A DNA stretch of 64,000 nt from NCBI RefSeq assembly GCF_902832845.1, contig NZ_CADFDB010000015.1, positions 62,001-126,000 of the forward strand, read 5' to 3'. This document shows positions 44,382-52,844 of the stretch, piece after piece; the stretch's first letter is position 1, and each line of letters starts with the position of its first letter. The DNA is from Burkholderia metallica. Its GTDB lineage: Bacteria; Pseudomonadota; Gammaproteobacteria; Burkholderiales; Burkholderiaceae. The position numbers and the translations under genes were made by a program. The notes under the pieces were generated by a model. The model was given only the letters and a program-made list of their open reading frames with translations. It ran no database searches and was not told the DNA's origin.

Positions 44382-45047
44382 TCAGTGGGTGTCGCGCCGC
44401 ACAAACAGCCGTGCGCCCGTGACCGACCGGGGAAACCCGTGCGCGTCTGTGGTTTCCGCAAGCATCGCGTCGACGTCCATCTGTACGTTGGCTCCCGATC
44501 GACGGCTGCCGGCCCGGTGCACGCCGACGATCTCGAGCAGCTGCAGCCGGCCCGCGCGATAATCCTCAACCGTCATAGCCGCCCGGACGTCGGGTGCCAA
44601 AAAGTCTGCGTAGCGCACCGCGAGGCGCTCGATTGCATGTGCAATTGCGTGATCGCTGAACTGTCTCGACAGGATGATGCGGTCCGCAGCCAAGTGAACC
44701 GTCAACCGGCCGGCCGACGTCAGCATGAAGTGCTCGACCCGCTTGACCTTCCCCCCGTCGACCACGCGTGTGGCTTGCAGCGGCAACACGAGCCGAGCCA
44801 CCTGCAGGTCACGCGGGCCGTCGGTCCAATCGACGGTCAGGTGCGAGCCGATCGCTTTCTTCGTGACGGCGATCGCAAACGACGTCGTGGGAAATGCCTC
44901 CCCAAGAATCGTCTGTACCAGCTGAGCCGTTTCGATGAGGTTGAGCGTATCGGCGATGACCTTCGGCGGCGTCGCGTCGCCAAAGCTGGTGCGGGCACGC
45001 ACCGATTCGGTAGAGCGGGAGAGGTTGTTTCCGGTGGCAAGCATCAT
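44382..45047 (-). CDS. LPD29-domain protein
   Basis: 221 aa. AQLVQTILGEAFPTTSFAI and SHLTVDWTDGPRDLQVA match the large-polyvalent-protein-associated domain LPD29 found in mobile-element proteins. The C-terminal half is a second, unrecognised domain. GAGG six bases before the double ATG. Same operon as the DndC-like and DUF932 genes. Confidence 0.7.
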   Translation of the reverse strand: MMLATGNNLSRSTESVRARTSFGDATPPKVIADTLNLIETAQLVQTILGEAFPTTSFAIAVTKKAIGSHLTVDWTDGPRDLQVARLVLPLQATRVVDGGKVKRVEHFMLTSAGRLTVHLAADRIILSRQFSDHAIAHAIERLAVRYADFLAPDVRAAMTVEDYRAGRLQLLEIVGVHRAGSRRSGANVQMDVDAMLAETTDAHGFPRSVTGARLFVRRDTH

Positions 45048-45119
45048 GATCGACCTCGATAGAAATGGAACACGACAACGTTCGGAGAGGCGCCGACGGA
45101 AATCGCCGGCGCGTGGGGC

Positions 45120-45947
45120 TTAGCTCTTACGGGTGCGCAGCGCGTCGGCGAGAACCCAAAGCGCACGGTTCAACTTGACGTCCTGGTCGATGCCGGTGAC
45201 CGCCCGCGTGCGAGTGCGGCGGCCAGTCGCGGTCCGGCCGGGTTGCCCACCTCGAATCAAGGATTCCTGCACGCGGTTGAAGGTCGTCCACAAGTCGTTA
45301 CCGGCATCCGCGGTACGGCGCGGACGGAGTACCTGTTCTTCCGTGATCGGCGCCGGCGCAATCGTGGTGTCGTAGCGGTAGGCGAGGGCGGCTCGGGCAA
45401 AAGCGTGCTGCTCGTGCTCATCGAGCTGCACTTCAGTCATCCCTTCCTTGACCTCGCGGATCAAGTCGAAGCCGTCGAGTACGTCGTAAGCGCCCGCGAC
45501 GACGTCGTCGACTACGTTGCCCTTGTGCGGGACGCGCACGTCGTGCGTCGTGTCGCCGAGCACGAGGCCGTTTTCGCAGACGAAGCGAAAGTACCCACCC
45601 AGCATTTGATAGCTGCTCGAACCATCGTGAGAATTGAGGAGAATGATTTCCGGTGAGTCGGCTTGCGTGACCTGCGTGGCATGACGCAGGCGGAGCATGT
45701 GCTTCGCGTGCTCGCGCTTGCCGCTGTCGCGCACGCGCGTTTGGCAGACCATGAAGGGCTGAAACCCTTCCTCACGCAGCTTCGTCAGGATCTCGATAGT
45801 CGGGATGTACGTGTAACGCTCCGACCGGGAGTCGTGCTTGTCGGCCGCGAAGATCGATGGTGCGACCTGCCGGATTTGATCGTCATCCAGCGGCGTGTTC
45901 GAACGAAGGACTGGGGCAGTGCGGCTGAACGTCGTTGCGAGTTTCAT
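45120..45947 (-). CDS. DUF932 protein
   Basis: 275 aa with DUF932 signatures: YTYIPTIEILTKLREEGFQP, HMLRLRH, LLNSHDGSSSYQMLGGYFRF and CENGLVLG. Found on plasmids, phages and ICEs; biochemical role unknown. GGAG six bases before the ATG. Confidence 0.92.
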   Translation of the reverse strand: MKLATTFSRTAPVLRSNTPLDDDQIRQVAPSIFAADKHDSRSERYTYIPTIEILTKLREEGFQPFMVCQTRVRDSGKREHAKHMLRLRHATQVTQADSPEIILLNSHDGSSSYQMLGGYFRFVCENGLVLGDTTHDVRVPHKGNVVDDVVAGAYDVLDGFDLIREVKEGMTEVQLDEHEQHAFARAALAYRYDTTIAPAPITEEQVLRPRRTADAGNDLWTTFNRVQESLIRGGQPGRTATGRRTRTRAVTGIDQDVKLNRALWVLADALRTRKS

Positions 45948-46165
45948 GGCTTTCTCCGTTGAAAATTCAGATGCGAGGCAGATGGAAATCGACGGTGTCC
46001 GTCAACACCAGACGACGTGGCGGTAGTCGACCGTGCGTCGGTAGTAGTTGCGTCCATCCCATGGCGTGTACGTGTATTCCATGTACGCACACTGCAGGAC
46101 TACTATCCAATGGTGCAGTCGGTTCGCTTCCATCGTGACCTCCGACATCTGTTGGGTTGCATTTC

Positions 46166-46500
46166 AGGCCGACCGGGACCCAAGATTCCGAGTCCCCACG
46201 TAGGGGTTGTGCCGGTGCTGCCTGGACTTCGGCAGAACTGCTGCCGCCAGTCCCCTGAGTTCGTCGTCCCGCGACTGAAGGAGCCTGCCGGCGGGCGCGT
46301 TCAAGGGCGGTCGCAAAGCCGCATGCGGAGCGCAGCCCGAGGGGCGAGCACCGAACGGGTGCCGCGGCCGGCGAAGCGCACCCTTGAATGCGAACGACGG
46401 TGGGCTACGGTCGCGTTTGGGACGGCGAGCGCAGGGGACTGGCGGTATGCGGAAAGTTGAGACAGCACCGGCTCGCCGCGCGGCGAGCGCCCAATCGGGG
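46166..46500 (-). repeat. Structured GC-rich element, copy 3
   Basis: Closely similar over about 300 bases to copy 4 at 50055. Core stem TTCAAGGG (46300) with CCCTTGAA (46381), enclosing GCCGCATGCGG, GCCC-GAG-GGGC and GCACC-GAACG-GGTGC hairpins. Upstream of the DUF932 gene by 219 bases. No open frame here is conserved between the copies. Confidence 0.6.
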
Positions 46501-46537
46501 CGGAGCCCCGGCTGTATAGGGGGTGTCGCGTTTGCGT

Positions 46538-46635
46538 CAGGGATTGAAGCCCGAAGGGGGCGAGACTCGCGCAGCGAGGCTCGACGCGCAGCGCGAAAGC
46601 CCGGCCCGTAGCGAAGCGAAGGGAGGCGCCCAGGG
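46538..46635. repeat. 95-base GC-rich element, copy B
   Basis: Second copy of the element at 37316, differing at only a few positions. It follows copy 3 directly; the pairing of this module with a structured element is the same as near copy 1. Confidence 0.55.
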
Positions 46636-46795
46636 TCGGCCGCAAATCCCACACGAACGTGTGGAACGGAGGAGCACAGCGGCCGAAGGCATGTGGATAC
46701 GCGAAGCAGGGCGGGCTCATCAGCGGCAAGCGCCCCTCTCGCGGTCTCAAGGCCGCGTGACTGGAATAGCACATCCTTCGCCCGGCTAACGCCCG

Positions 46796-47119
46796 TCACG
46801 ACCCAACATGATCGAACCCGACTGCCATCGTGTGTCGCACCAGCGGCGTGGGCCCGGCTGCCACTTCGTGACAGCCGAGCTCGCGCGGGCCGGCAAGGCG
46901 TGCGCGATACCGCGCACCAGGCACCCGGATGTGCAGGTTTTGCTTCACACACTCGAACGCCTGGTCGGCCGTGCGGGCGCGAGCGTAATAGGTATGTCGA
47001 TACGCCGGGCGCCGTTCGCGCCCGGCCGCGATGTCGACCGCCCAGACCTTGACTTCCTTGTTCGACCACCATGCGACCGCTTCGACTTCGTCTCGGGACA
47101 GAATGCAGTGCTGTTTCAT
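46796..47119 (-). CDS. Hypothetical 107-aa protein
   Basis: Begins MKQHCILSRDEVEAVAWWSN; later AYRHTYYARARTADQAFECV. Basic, cytoplasmic. GAGG seven bases before the ATG at 47119. Directly downstream of the cytosine methyltransferase on the same strand. No family recognised. Confidence 0.65.
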   Translation of the reverse strand: MKQHCILSRDEVEAVAWWSNKEVKVWAVDIAAGRERRPAYRHTYYARARTADQAFECVKQNLHIRVPGARYRARLAGPRELGCHEVAAGPTPLVRHTMAVGFDHVGS

Positions 47120-47176
47120 CTCGAATCCTCGGAGAATGCGGCCCGCCGCGGCGGGCCGCTCGTAGGTCACAGGCCG

Positions 47177-49153
47177 CTACAGACTGCCGGGCAGGGTCAG
47201 CGCGATCGCAACCGGACGCACCCAAACCGGCGTCGACGACAGCTGGAACGTCTCGCCGGATTCGGCGAGCAGCAGTGTGGTGCCCATCACCTCGGCGATC
47301 GCTTCCGCGGCATCAGGCGGCACCGCGTTGCCGATACGCTCGCGCCATGCCTGATCGCTGTCGCCATCCAGCTTGAAGTGGCCAGCGAACACATTGCCGG
47401 TCGCCGCAATCTGCTTGCGGTGCCAGTCGCGTTCTTCGGCATCGATCCAGGTCTGCTCGGGATCAACTAGGGACTGCAGTACCGCCAGCTCGAGGGTGGT
47501 GAACGGGCGGTGCCACGTGCCATCAAGTGCGCGGATCACCGCGACGGTCTTCTCGGTCGCCGCTGGCATACGAGGATCGGCGACGGACCAGCGGCCGTTG
47601 TCGTGGCCGGCGGCGGCCGATACGGCTCCGCTGTGCTGATCCCAGCCGACCACGCCGTAGTGGCCGCCGGTGAGGTAGGCGTCGCCCCGCTCGCGGCGCA
47701 TGCCCGGTCGTGGGTCAGCTACGGCGAACGCCCCTTGTCCGCTGTCGCTGCGCGCGATGACCGTGCCGGCCGGCTCGTCGAAGGCTGTCACCTTGTACTT
47801 GCCGGCGCCTTCGAAGCCGGTGCTCGAGCGCGGGTCGGCAACCGCATACGCGCCCTGATCGTCGCCACCGATAACAGTGCCGGCGTGGCCGGTCCATTCG
47901 GTCACCTTGTACTTGCTGAACAGGGGGCCGGCCGGTGGCCGAGGATCTTGAACGCACTGGCCGGTACCGTGTGCGCTGGTGACCGCGCCGGCGGCTTCTC
48001 TCCAGGGCACGATTCGGAATTCGTTGTTGTGCTTCGCCGGGCCCTGGTGGCGCGGGTCCGCGACGCTGAAAGTGCCTTGCCCGGGCGACTTCTGACCGGT
48101 GATCGTGCCGGCGTGGTCGTTCCAGTCGAGCACGCCGTACTGCTGGTATTGCGCGGCGTCGGCCGGCCCGCGCGGGTCGGCGACCGAAAAGCTCCCGTTG
48201 CCCGGACGGCTCGCGCCGGCCACGACGCCGCACGGTTCTTCCCAGCGGTTCACGCCGAGCACGCCGTTGTGCATGTCCGGCACGATCAAGTAGTCGCGCA
48301 GCTGACCGTTCTCGACCGCGAGCTTGTTCAGGCTGCGCCAGTCGCTGCCGGCTTCGACGAAGGCGAGGCGCACCCATGTTTTCCACTGCAGCGAGGGCAC
48401 GCGATGCATCGGGCCGGCGGCCTCGACGTCGCCCGGCAGCGGCATGCGGCCGAGCAACGTACCGACGCCCTGAAGGCGATTCTGGGGCGGCTCGTACAGG
48501 AACGCCGGTACCTTTTCGGTATGCCGCGCGACGAGCAGGAAGCGCTTCCGGCTCTGCGCCATCCCGCGCTTCGCGATGCGGCCGCAGTCGTGACTCGTCT
48601 CGTTCTTCGCATAGCCGAAGTGCTGCAGAATCTGCCCGATCTGATCCAGCAAGTGGCGGCCGCGCGTTGCGAGCCGGGGGACGTTTTCGAACACGATGAG
48701 TTCGACCGGGTCGTCCTTCCACGCTTCACACATCAGCCAAACGCAGCGCAGCGTGAGTTCGTTGAGCGCCTGGTATTTCGGCGTGCGGCTGAGCGTTTCC
48801 GACAACAGGCCGGACGCGCCCTTGCACGGCGACGAAATGAACACGCAGTGCGGATGCTGGTAGCCGGCCGCGCGGCGCACGTCTTCGGGCGTGGCCTCGC
48901 GCCAGCCGGCAGGCGGCTCGACGCCGTGGAACGCGGTGTACTGCTCGCGCGTGAAGAGGTCCATGAGCGTGCACGGGACGCCGGCAATCGTACGAAAGTC
49001 GCGACATGCAGCGGGATCGTTGTCGATGCCGCCGATACAGCGCCAATTCGCGATCAGCTCCCCCACTCGAGACTGGGCTTTTTGGAAGCCCTTGGCTCCA
49101 CCGCCCAAGCCACTGCACATCGTCAATACGTTGTAGGTTCGGGTCATATCCAT
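47177..49153 (-). CDS. 5-methylcytosine DNA methyltransferase with six internal repeats
   Basis: 658 aa (typical enzymes 350-450). Motif I CSGLGGGAKGF, catalytic motif IV SSPCKGAS, motif VI FENVPRL, motif VIII QSRKRFLLVARH, motif IX FTTLELAVLQSLVDPE and motif X GNAVPPDAAEAIAEVM are all present, so it should be active. Residues about 280-530 hold six repeats of roughly 35-40 residues built on YxVxxWxxxAGTV...FAVADPR. GGAG seven bases before the ATG at 49153. Probably an orphan enzyme protecting transferred DNA. Confidence 0.92.
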   Translation of the reverse strand: MDMTRTYNVLTMCSGLGGGAKGFQKAQSRVGELIANWRCIGGIDNDPAACRDFRTIAGVPCTLMDLFTREQYTAFHGVEPPAGWREATPEDVRRAAGYQHPHCVFISSPCKGASGLLSETLSRTPKYQALNELTLRCVWLMCEAWKDDPVELIVFENVPRLATRGRHLLDQIGQILQHFGYAKNETSHDCGRIAKRGMAQSRKRFLLVARHTEKVPAFLYEPPQNRLQGVGTLLGRMPLPGDVEAAGPMHRVPSLQWKTWVRLAFVEAGSDWRSLNKLAVENGQLRDYLIVPDMHNGVLGVNRWEEPCGVVAGASRPGNGSFSVADPRGPADAAQYQQYGVLDWNDHAGTITGQKSPGQGTFSVADPRHQGPAKHNNEFRIVPWREAAGAVTSAHGTGQCVQDPRPPAGPLFSKYKVTEWTGHAGTVIGGDDQGAYAVADPRSSTGFEGAGKYKVTAFDEPAGTVIARSDSGQGAFAVADPRPGMRRERGDAYLTGGHYGVVGWDQHSGAVSAAAGHDNGRWSVADPRMPAATEKTVAVIRALDGTWHRPFTTLELAVLQSLVDPEQTWIDAEERDWHRKQIAATGNVFAGHFKLDGDSDQAWRERIGNAVPPDAAEAIAEVMGTTLLLAESGETFQLSSTPVWVRPVAIALTLPGSL

Positions 49154-49200
49154 GGTTTTTCTCCGGATAGCGTGGCCCGCTCGCGCGGGCCGAGCGTGGG

Positions 49201-50001
49201 TTAGCAAGCAGCGAGAAGTTGATCGATCTGCGGGCGCAGCCAAGCCGCCGTGCTGATCGCAGCCGGGGTCAGCTTGCGAACGTATGCCGACGTACCATTG
49301 GGAGATCTGGTGGGGCTGAACAGGAACGCGTTGCGGCGCAGGAGCTCGCGGACGTTCTTCGCCGGCTTCGCGTCGAAGATGAATGCGGCGCGGTTGTCTT
49401 CGATATCCTCGCGGTACACATAGCCTTCGCCCTGATGCTCGACCGAGGGGCACGCGGCGATTTTCTCGAGCTGGGCGATCCGATCACGAATGCGGCGGAT
49501 GTTCGCGCTGCTATTCGTGATCTCGTACGACGCGAAGCCAACACGACCGGCGAAATCCGGCGTAAAGAGCTTGTCGATGGCGTCGGGCTGGTATCCCATG
49601 CGTGCAAGACCGGCGCGGTCATCGCGACGCACCAGTTGGTTCGTGCGCTTCATGCGATCGTGCCGATCCTCCAGTGCGACCAGCTGCGCACGCAGCTTTG
49701 CCACCGCGTCCGGGTCATCGCTGGAGACCCCGCCTTTGCCCACTGCAGCCGCCCGACGTTCCAGCTCATCAGCGCGGTCGTCGAGCGCGAACGACTTCCC
49801 GAACGTCTTGTGGATGCGGTCGCGGTAGTTCCTGTCTCGCGATTCGGAGTAGTGGCCGGCCAGAACGGGCTGGCCTGCCGGAATGACCGAGGCCATCTCT
49901 TTGGCAGCGGTATAGGCGATCCGGGACGCGGAGCGTGCCTTGTTGGCGCGCGCCTCGAGACGCGTGCGACTGTCGTGCTGGCGTTGCTGGAACTTGTTCA
50001 C
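49201..50001 (-). CDS. DUF3560 protein
   Basis: 266 aa with the family start ASVIPAGQPVLAGHYSESRDRNYRDRI followed in order by coiled-coil helices and a C-terminal domain (AAFIFDAKPAKNVRELLRRN). Family common on ICEs and plasmids, function unknown. GTG start with AGGAG seven bases upstream. Confidence 0.9.
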   Translation of the reverse strand: MNKFQQRQHDSRTRLEARANKARSASRIAYTAAKEMASVIPAGQPVLAGHYSESRDRNYRDRIHKTFGKSFALDDRADELERRAAAVGKGGVSSDDPDAVAKLRAQLVALEDRHDRMKRTNQLVRRDDRAGLARMGYQPDAIDKLFTPDFAGRVGFASYEITNSSANIRRIRDRIAQLEKIAACPSVEHQGEGYVYREDIEDNRAAFIFDAKPAKNVRELLRRNAFLFSPTRSPNGTSAYVRKLTPAAISTAAWLRPQIDQLLAAC

Positions 50002-50054
50002 GAGCTTTCTCCTATAAGGGTTGACGCGGCTGGAACGGGTTGGCTGTCAGGCTG

Positions 50055-50400
50055 ACCGGGCCCCAAGATTCCCTGTCCCCGCGTAGGGGTTCGGGCTTTG
50101 GTGCCTGGACGTCGGCAGAACTGCTGCCGCCAGTCCCCTGAGTTCGCCGTCCCGCGACAAAAGGAGCCCGAAGCCGGGCACGTTCAAGGACGGACGCAAA
50201 GCCGCACGCGGAGCGCAGCCCGAAGGGCGAGCACCGAACGGGTGCCGCGGCCGGCGAAGCGGATCCTTGAAAGGGAACGGGGAAGGGCTACGGTCGCGTT
50301 TGGGACGACGAGCTCAGGGGGCTGGAGGTATGCGGATACGCGAGGCAGCACGAGCTCGCCGCGCGGCGAGCGCCCCTTCTCGCGGCCCCAAGGCCGCGAG
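50055..50400 (-). repeat. Structured GC-rich element, copy 4
   Basis: Partner of copy 3. Core stem TTCAAGGA (50183) with TCCTTGAA (50264): compared with copy 3 the terminal G-C pair is an A-T pair, a compensatory change. Ends 54 bases before the DUF3560 start. Contains the GCACC-GAACG-GGTGC hairpin and GCGGCCCCAAGGCCGC near its far end. Confidence 0.6.
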
Positions 50401-50491
50401 ACTGGATAGGCAGGTCCGCGTGTCGCGGCATCAACGCGACACGCGGTTGCGCTATGCTTTGGCGTGATCGTGTGAAATCAGAGACGAGTCG

Positions 50492-50956
50492 ATGCTCATT
50501 CGAGAACAGGGACGCCTCATCAAGGTACTGCGCGTCGCGCCTCCCACACAGCCCCCGACCAGGGGGCGTCGGCGCGAACACGTGCTCGGCACGTTTCGCG
50601 CCGACGGGCCGATACCGGCCCAGCTGCTCGATGCGCTGAGCCGCGACGAGCGCAAAGCGCTCGCGCGCTGGCTCGAGGTCTACCGAGAGGGCCAGCGGCG
50701 CACGGATGCGCGCACGACACTGGCCGCCGCGCCTGCGCACCTCGAGTCACTCGTCGGCGCACTCGAGCTGGCGGCCGATACTTTGTCGGCTGCCGAGGCG
50801 GACCATCTGTGGGCGCAGCTGCAGGCGATCGCGCGAACGTTGAGGCGCGCCGGCCACCCACGGCCGCGCGCAGCACGGCGGCCGCCGGCGCCGATACCCG
50901 GGCAGCAAGACTTCTTCGACGACCTAGACGAGCTCGAGCAGCTGGCTGAACAGTGA
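50492..50956 (+). CDS. Hypothetical 154-aa protein
   Basis: Plus-strand gene opposite to the preceding operon. Helical, Arg/Ala rich, with an acidic C-terminus (QQDFFDDLDELEQLAEQ). Contains LSRDERKALARWLEVYREGQ. Ribosome site weak (GACGAG). No family recognised. Confidence 0.65.
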   Translation: MLIREQGRLIKVLRVAPPTQPPTRGRRREHVLGTFRADGPIPAQLLDALSRDERKALARWLEVYREGQRRTDARTTLAAAPAHLESLVGALELAADTLSAAEADHLWAQLQAIARTLRRAGHPRPRAARRPPAPIPGQQDFFDDLDELEQLAEQ

Positions 50957-51150
50957 GCTCGCTCCCCTCCAGGAAAACCACCATGCATCCACACCGTATC
51001 GTCGAAGACAAAGGCCGCACGCAGATCCCGACTCGGCATCTCAACGATCAGGAGGGCCAGCGCTCGGCGTGGCTCCGCTGGTGTCTACGCGCGCTCCGTG
51101 TCTTCGGAGCAGCCCCCAAGGCCCATTGAGAGGCTTGACGAGAGATCGCC

Positions 51151-51642
51151 ATGTCGAATCGACGCGCACCTTCATCACGACGACACCAGCCGTCCGCACA
51201 TGCGAAACTCGCCCGTACCTTGTTGCTGCCGATGCCTCGGCAGAAAGCAGAGGAACTCGCATTGCAGTATCACGCGGCATTCCAGGCGCTGCGCATGGGC
51301 CGCGGCTCGGCGCACGGACTGGCTGTCCTACTGCAGCTGGTTGTGCTTTCGGGCTTCGTCGACGAAGCCCGAAAGCACGAGTTGCGCATGGAGGTCCTGG
51401 TTGCCACCGAACGCGGTATCAACGCCGCGCTCAAGCAGGGCAAAACTTGCGGCGTGTGGACACTGGATCCGCAGACGGATGAGCTCGTCGCGGCATTGAT
51501 TGGGTGGCACGATGATCAACTGCGCGCGGCGCCGCTGGCGGTGTTCGCCGAGGCGCTCGAGCGGCTTGAACGGATGCGTGACGGTCGGTCCTACGACCGT
51601 CCACCGGCGCGCCGCAGTGGTACAGAATCCCGAATCCGTTGA
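51151..51642 (+). CDS. Hypothetical 163-aa helical protein
   Basis: Residues 24-140 are helical: LPMPRQKAEELALQYHAAFQ, RMGRGSAHGLAVLLQLVVL and a C-terminal helix. Similar proteins in Burkholderia phages and islands are often labelled Fis-family regulators, a label I cannot confirm. The codons for LSGFVDEARKH contain a perfect 36-base palindrome (separate entry). Confidence 0.65.
   Translation: MSNRRAPSSRRHQPSAHAKLARTLLLPMPRQKAEELALQYHAAFQALRMGRGSAHGLAVLLQLVVLSGFVDEARKHELRMEVLVATERGINAALKQGKTCGVWTLDPQTDELVAALIGWHDDQLRAAPLAVFAEALERLERMRDGRSYDRPPARRSGTESRIR
51343..51378. repeat. Perfect 36-base palindrome inside a coding region
   Basis: GTGCTTTCGGGCTTCGTC is followed at once by its exact reverse complement, centre GTCGAC, with no spacer. 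It could extrude as a cruciform or be a symmetric protein-binding site. Confidence 0.85.
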
Positions 51643-51746
51643 ATTGGATCGCCGCACCGGTGGCCGAATATTGCGAACCGTCCGCACCCCTGATATATAT
51701 ACAGTGCCTACGGCAATATCAGCCGCAATGCGGCGCGGAGACCAGA

Positions 51747-51863
51747 ATGGATTATCTGATTCGAGTGGCCGGCTTTCGCGATCGCGAAGCTTTGACGCGG
51801 CCGACGTACCGGCTTGCCGGCAAGCACGCTGACCTGGTCCGGGCACCGCGGAGCCAAGCATGA
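51747..51863 (+). CDS. 38-aa protein coupled to the next gene
   Basis: MDYLIRVAGFRDREALTRPT to APRSQA. GGAG six bases before the ATG and an ATGA overlap with the following gene argue that it is translated, perhaps as a leader peptide. Confidence 0.45.
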   Translation: MDYLIRVAGFRDREALTRPTYRLAGKHADLVRAPRSQA

Positions 51864-52132
51864 TCGCCGCGCCGATGCTCGAGCAGCGCGACACGATGGT
51901 TGCGCTCGGATGGACTGTGGTGAGCGACTACGGGTATTCGCATGCCAGCGGCTGGACGATCGGTGTCTGCCGCGTACACGACAAGTGGGTCGTCGAGCTA
52001 TGGGATGGAAGATCTCTCCATGCCACCGTCGACTCACCGGTCGCGGCCGCTCGGCTTCATCGGGAAATCATCGCTGGAGCGAACTCGAACACTCGCGACG
52101 ACGTCGACGATCAGCACGCGATTTCTAGCTGA
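51860..52132 (+). CDS. Hypothetical 90-aa protein
   Basis: Compact soluble protein with several tryptophans: ALGWTVVSDYGYSHASGWTI and DKWVVELWDGRSLHATVDSP. Start overlaps the 38-aa gene stop as ATGA. Last gene that looks like part of the mobile element. Function unknown. Confidence 0.62.
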   Translation: MIAAPMLEQRDTMVALGWTVVSDYGYSHASGWTIGVCRVHDKWVVELWDGRSLHATVDSPVAAARLHREIIAGANSNTRDDVDDQHAISS

Positions 52133-52844
52133 TGAGGTCGAGTGCCCGGCAGCGGCCGGGCGCAGCACGAAATTTTCTGCGGCGTTATTCGGGGTGCTCT
52201 TGATTTCCACGCTTTTTTCCGGTCAGCTGCCTTTCGGCCCAATAAGGCTTTGCCTTGCGCCCCCCAATAAATATCTATATAGATCAAGACGATACTGTCT
52301 GCCCGTCGCTTGATGGTCGCCAGTCATCTTCCGCAGGTTGTGTCGACCCGAAATTCTACGACCTCCAGCTCGACAGGCCTCCTTGTCAGAGCCGTGAACA
52401 AGGTTCGTATTTATGCTCCGCAGCGCATAATCACGAACCTTGCTCATCTCCCAACTAAAGTTTCGCCTGCCGCCGTTAGCAGGCCGGTCGAGGCCATGGC
52501 GGGCGCTTGCCGGAAAACCGAACGGGCGACGCCGATGCTGCGTGACTGATGCGGCAACCCCACCAGCATGTCGTCGAACGCGGTCGCCCGCGAATCGTGG
52601 AGCAGATGGTCGATGATCTTCGGGGTCGGCGACGCTGGTCGGCAGTGCGCCGAAGAAAGACTGCTTAGGCGCGGTTCTCGGCGTCAATCAACCTGCCTCC
52701 TCCGACCCGATGCTGATTGTCCGCAGCGCGCTCCTCGCCATCGACATCCACCCGGGTCATCGCGGGCTTGATGTGCCCCCATCGGTTTTTTACAATGCGG
52801 AAAACGCGCCAACACGTGCGCCCAATCCACACCCAAGGGCCTTA
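52133..52844. other. Junction region between mobile element and resident genes
   Basis: No supported gene. AT-rich stretch at 52200-52300 and an imperfect 44-base palindrome at 52399-52442 (10-base arms CAAGGTTCGT/ACGAACCTTG, then TTATGC/GCATAA). A minus-strand frame at 52500-52690 (KIIDHLLHDSRATAFDDMLV) may be a decayed gene. No attachment repeat seen. Confidence 0.45.

Noticed and set aside
47510-49204. 564-codon open frame on the plus strand
   Set aside because: Antisense to the cytosine methyltransferase, which has every catalytic motif; a GC-rich shadow frame.
36909-50400. CRISPR array
   Set aside because: The repeats are few, long, unevenly spaced and self-complementary; no short repeat-spacer pattern and no cas genes.
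52133-52844. tRNA gene as integration target
   Set aside because: No cloverleaf or TTCGA arm found in this gap.
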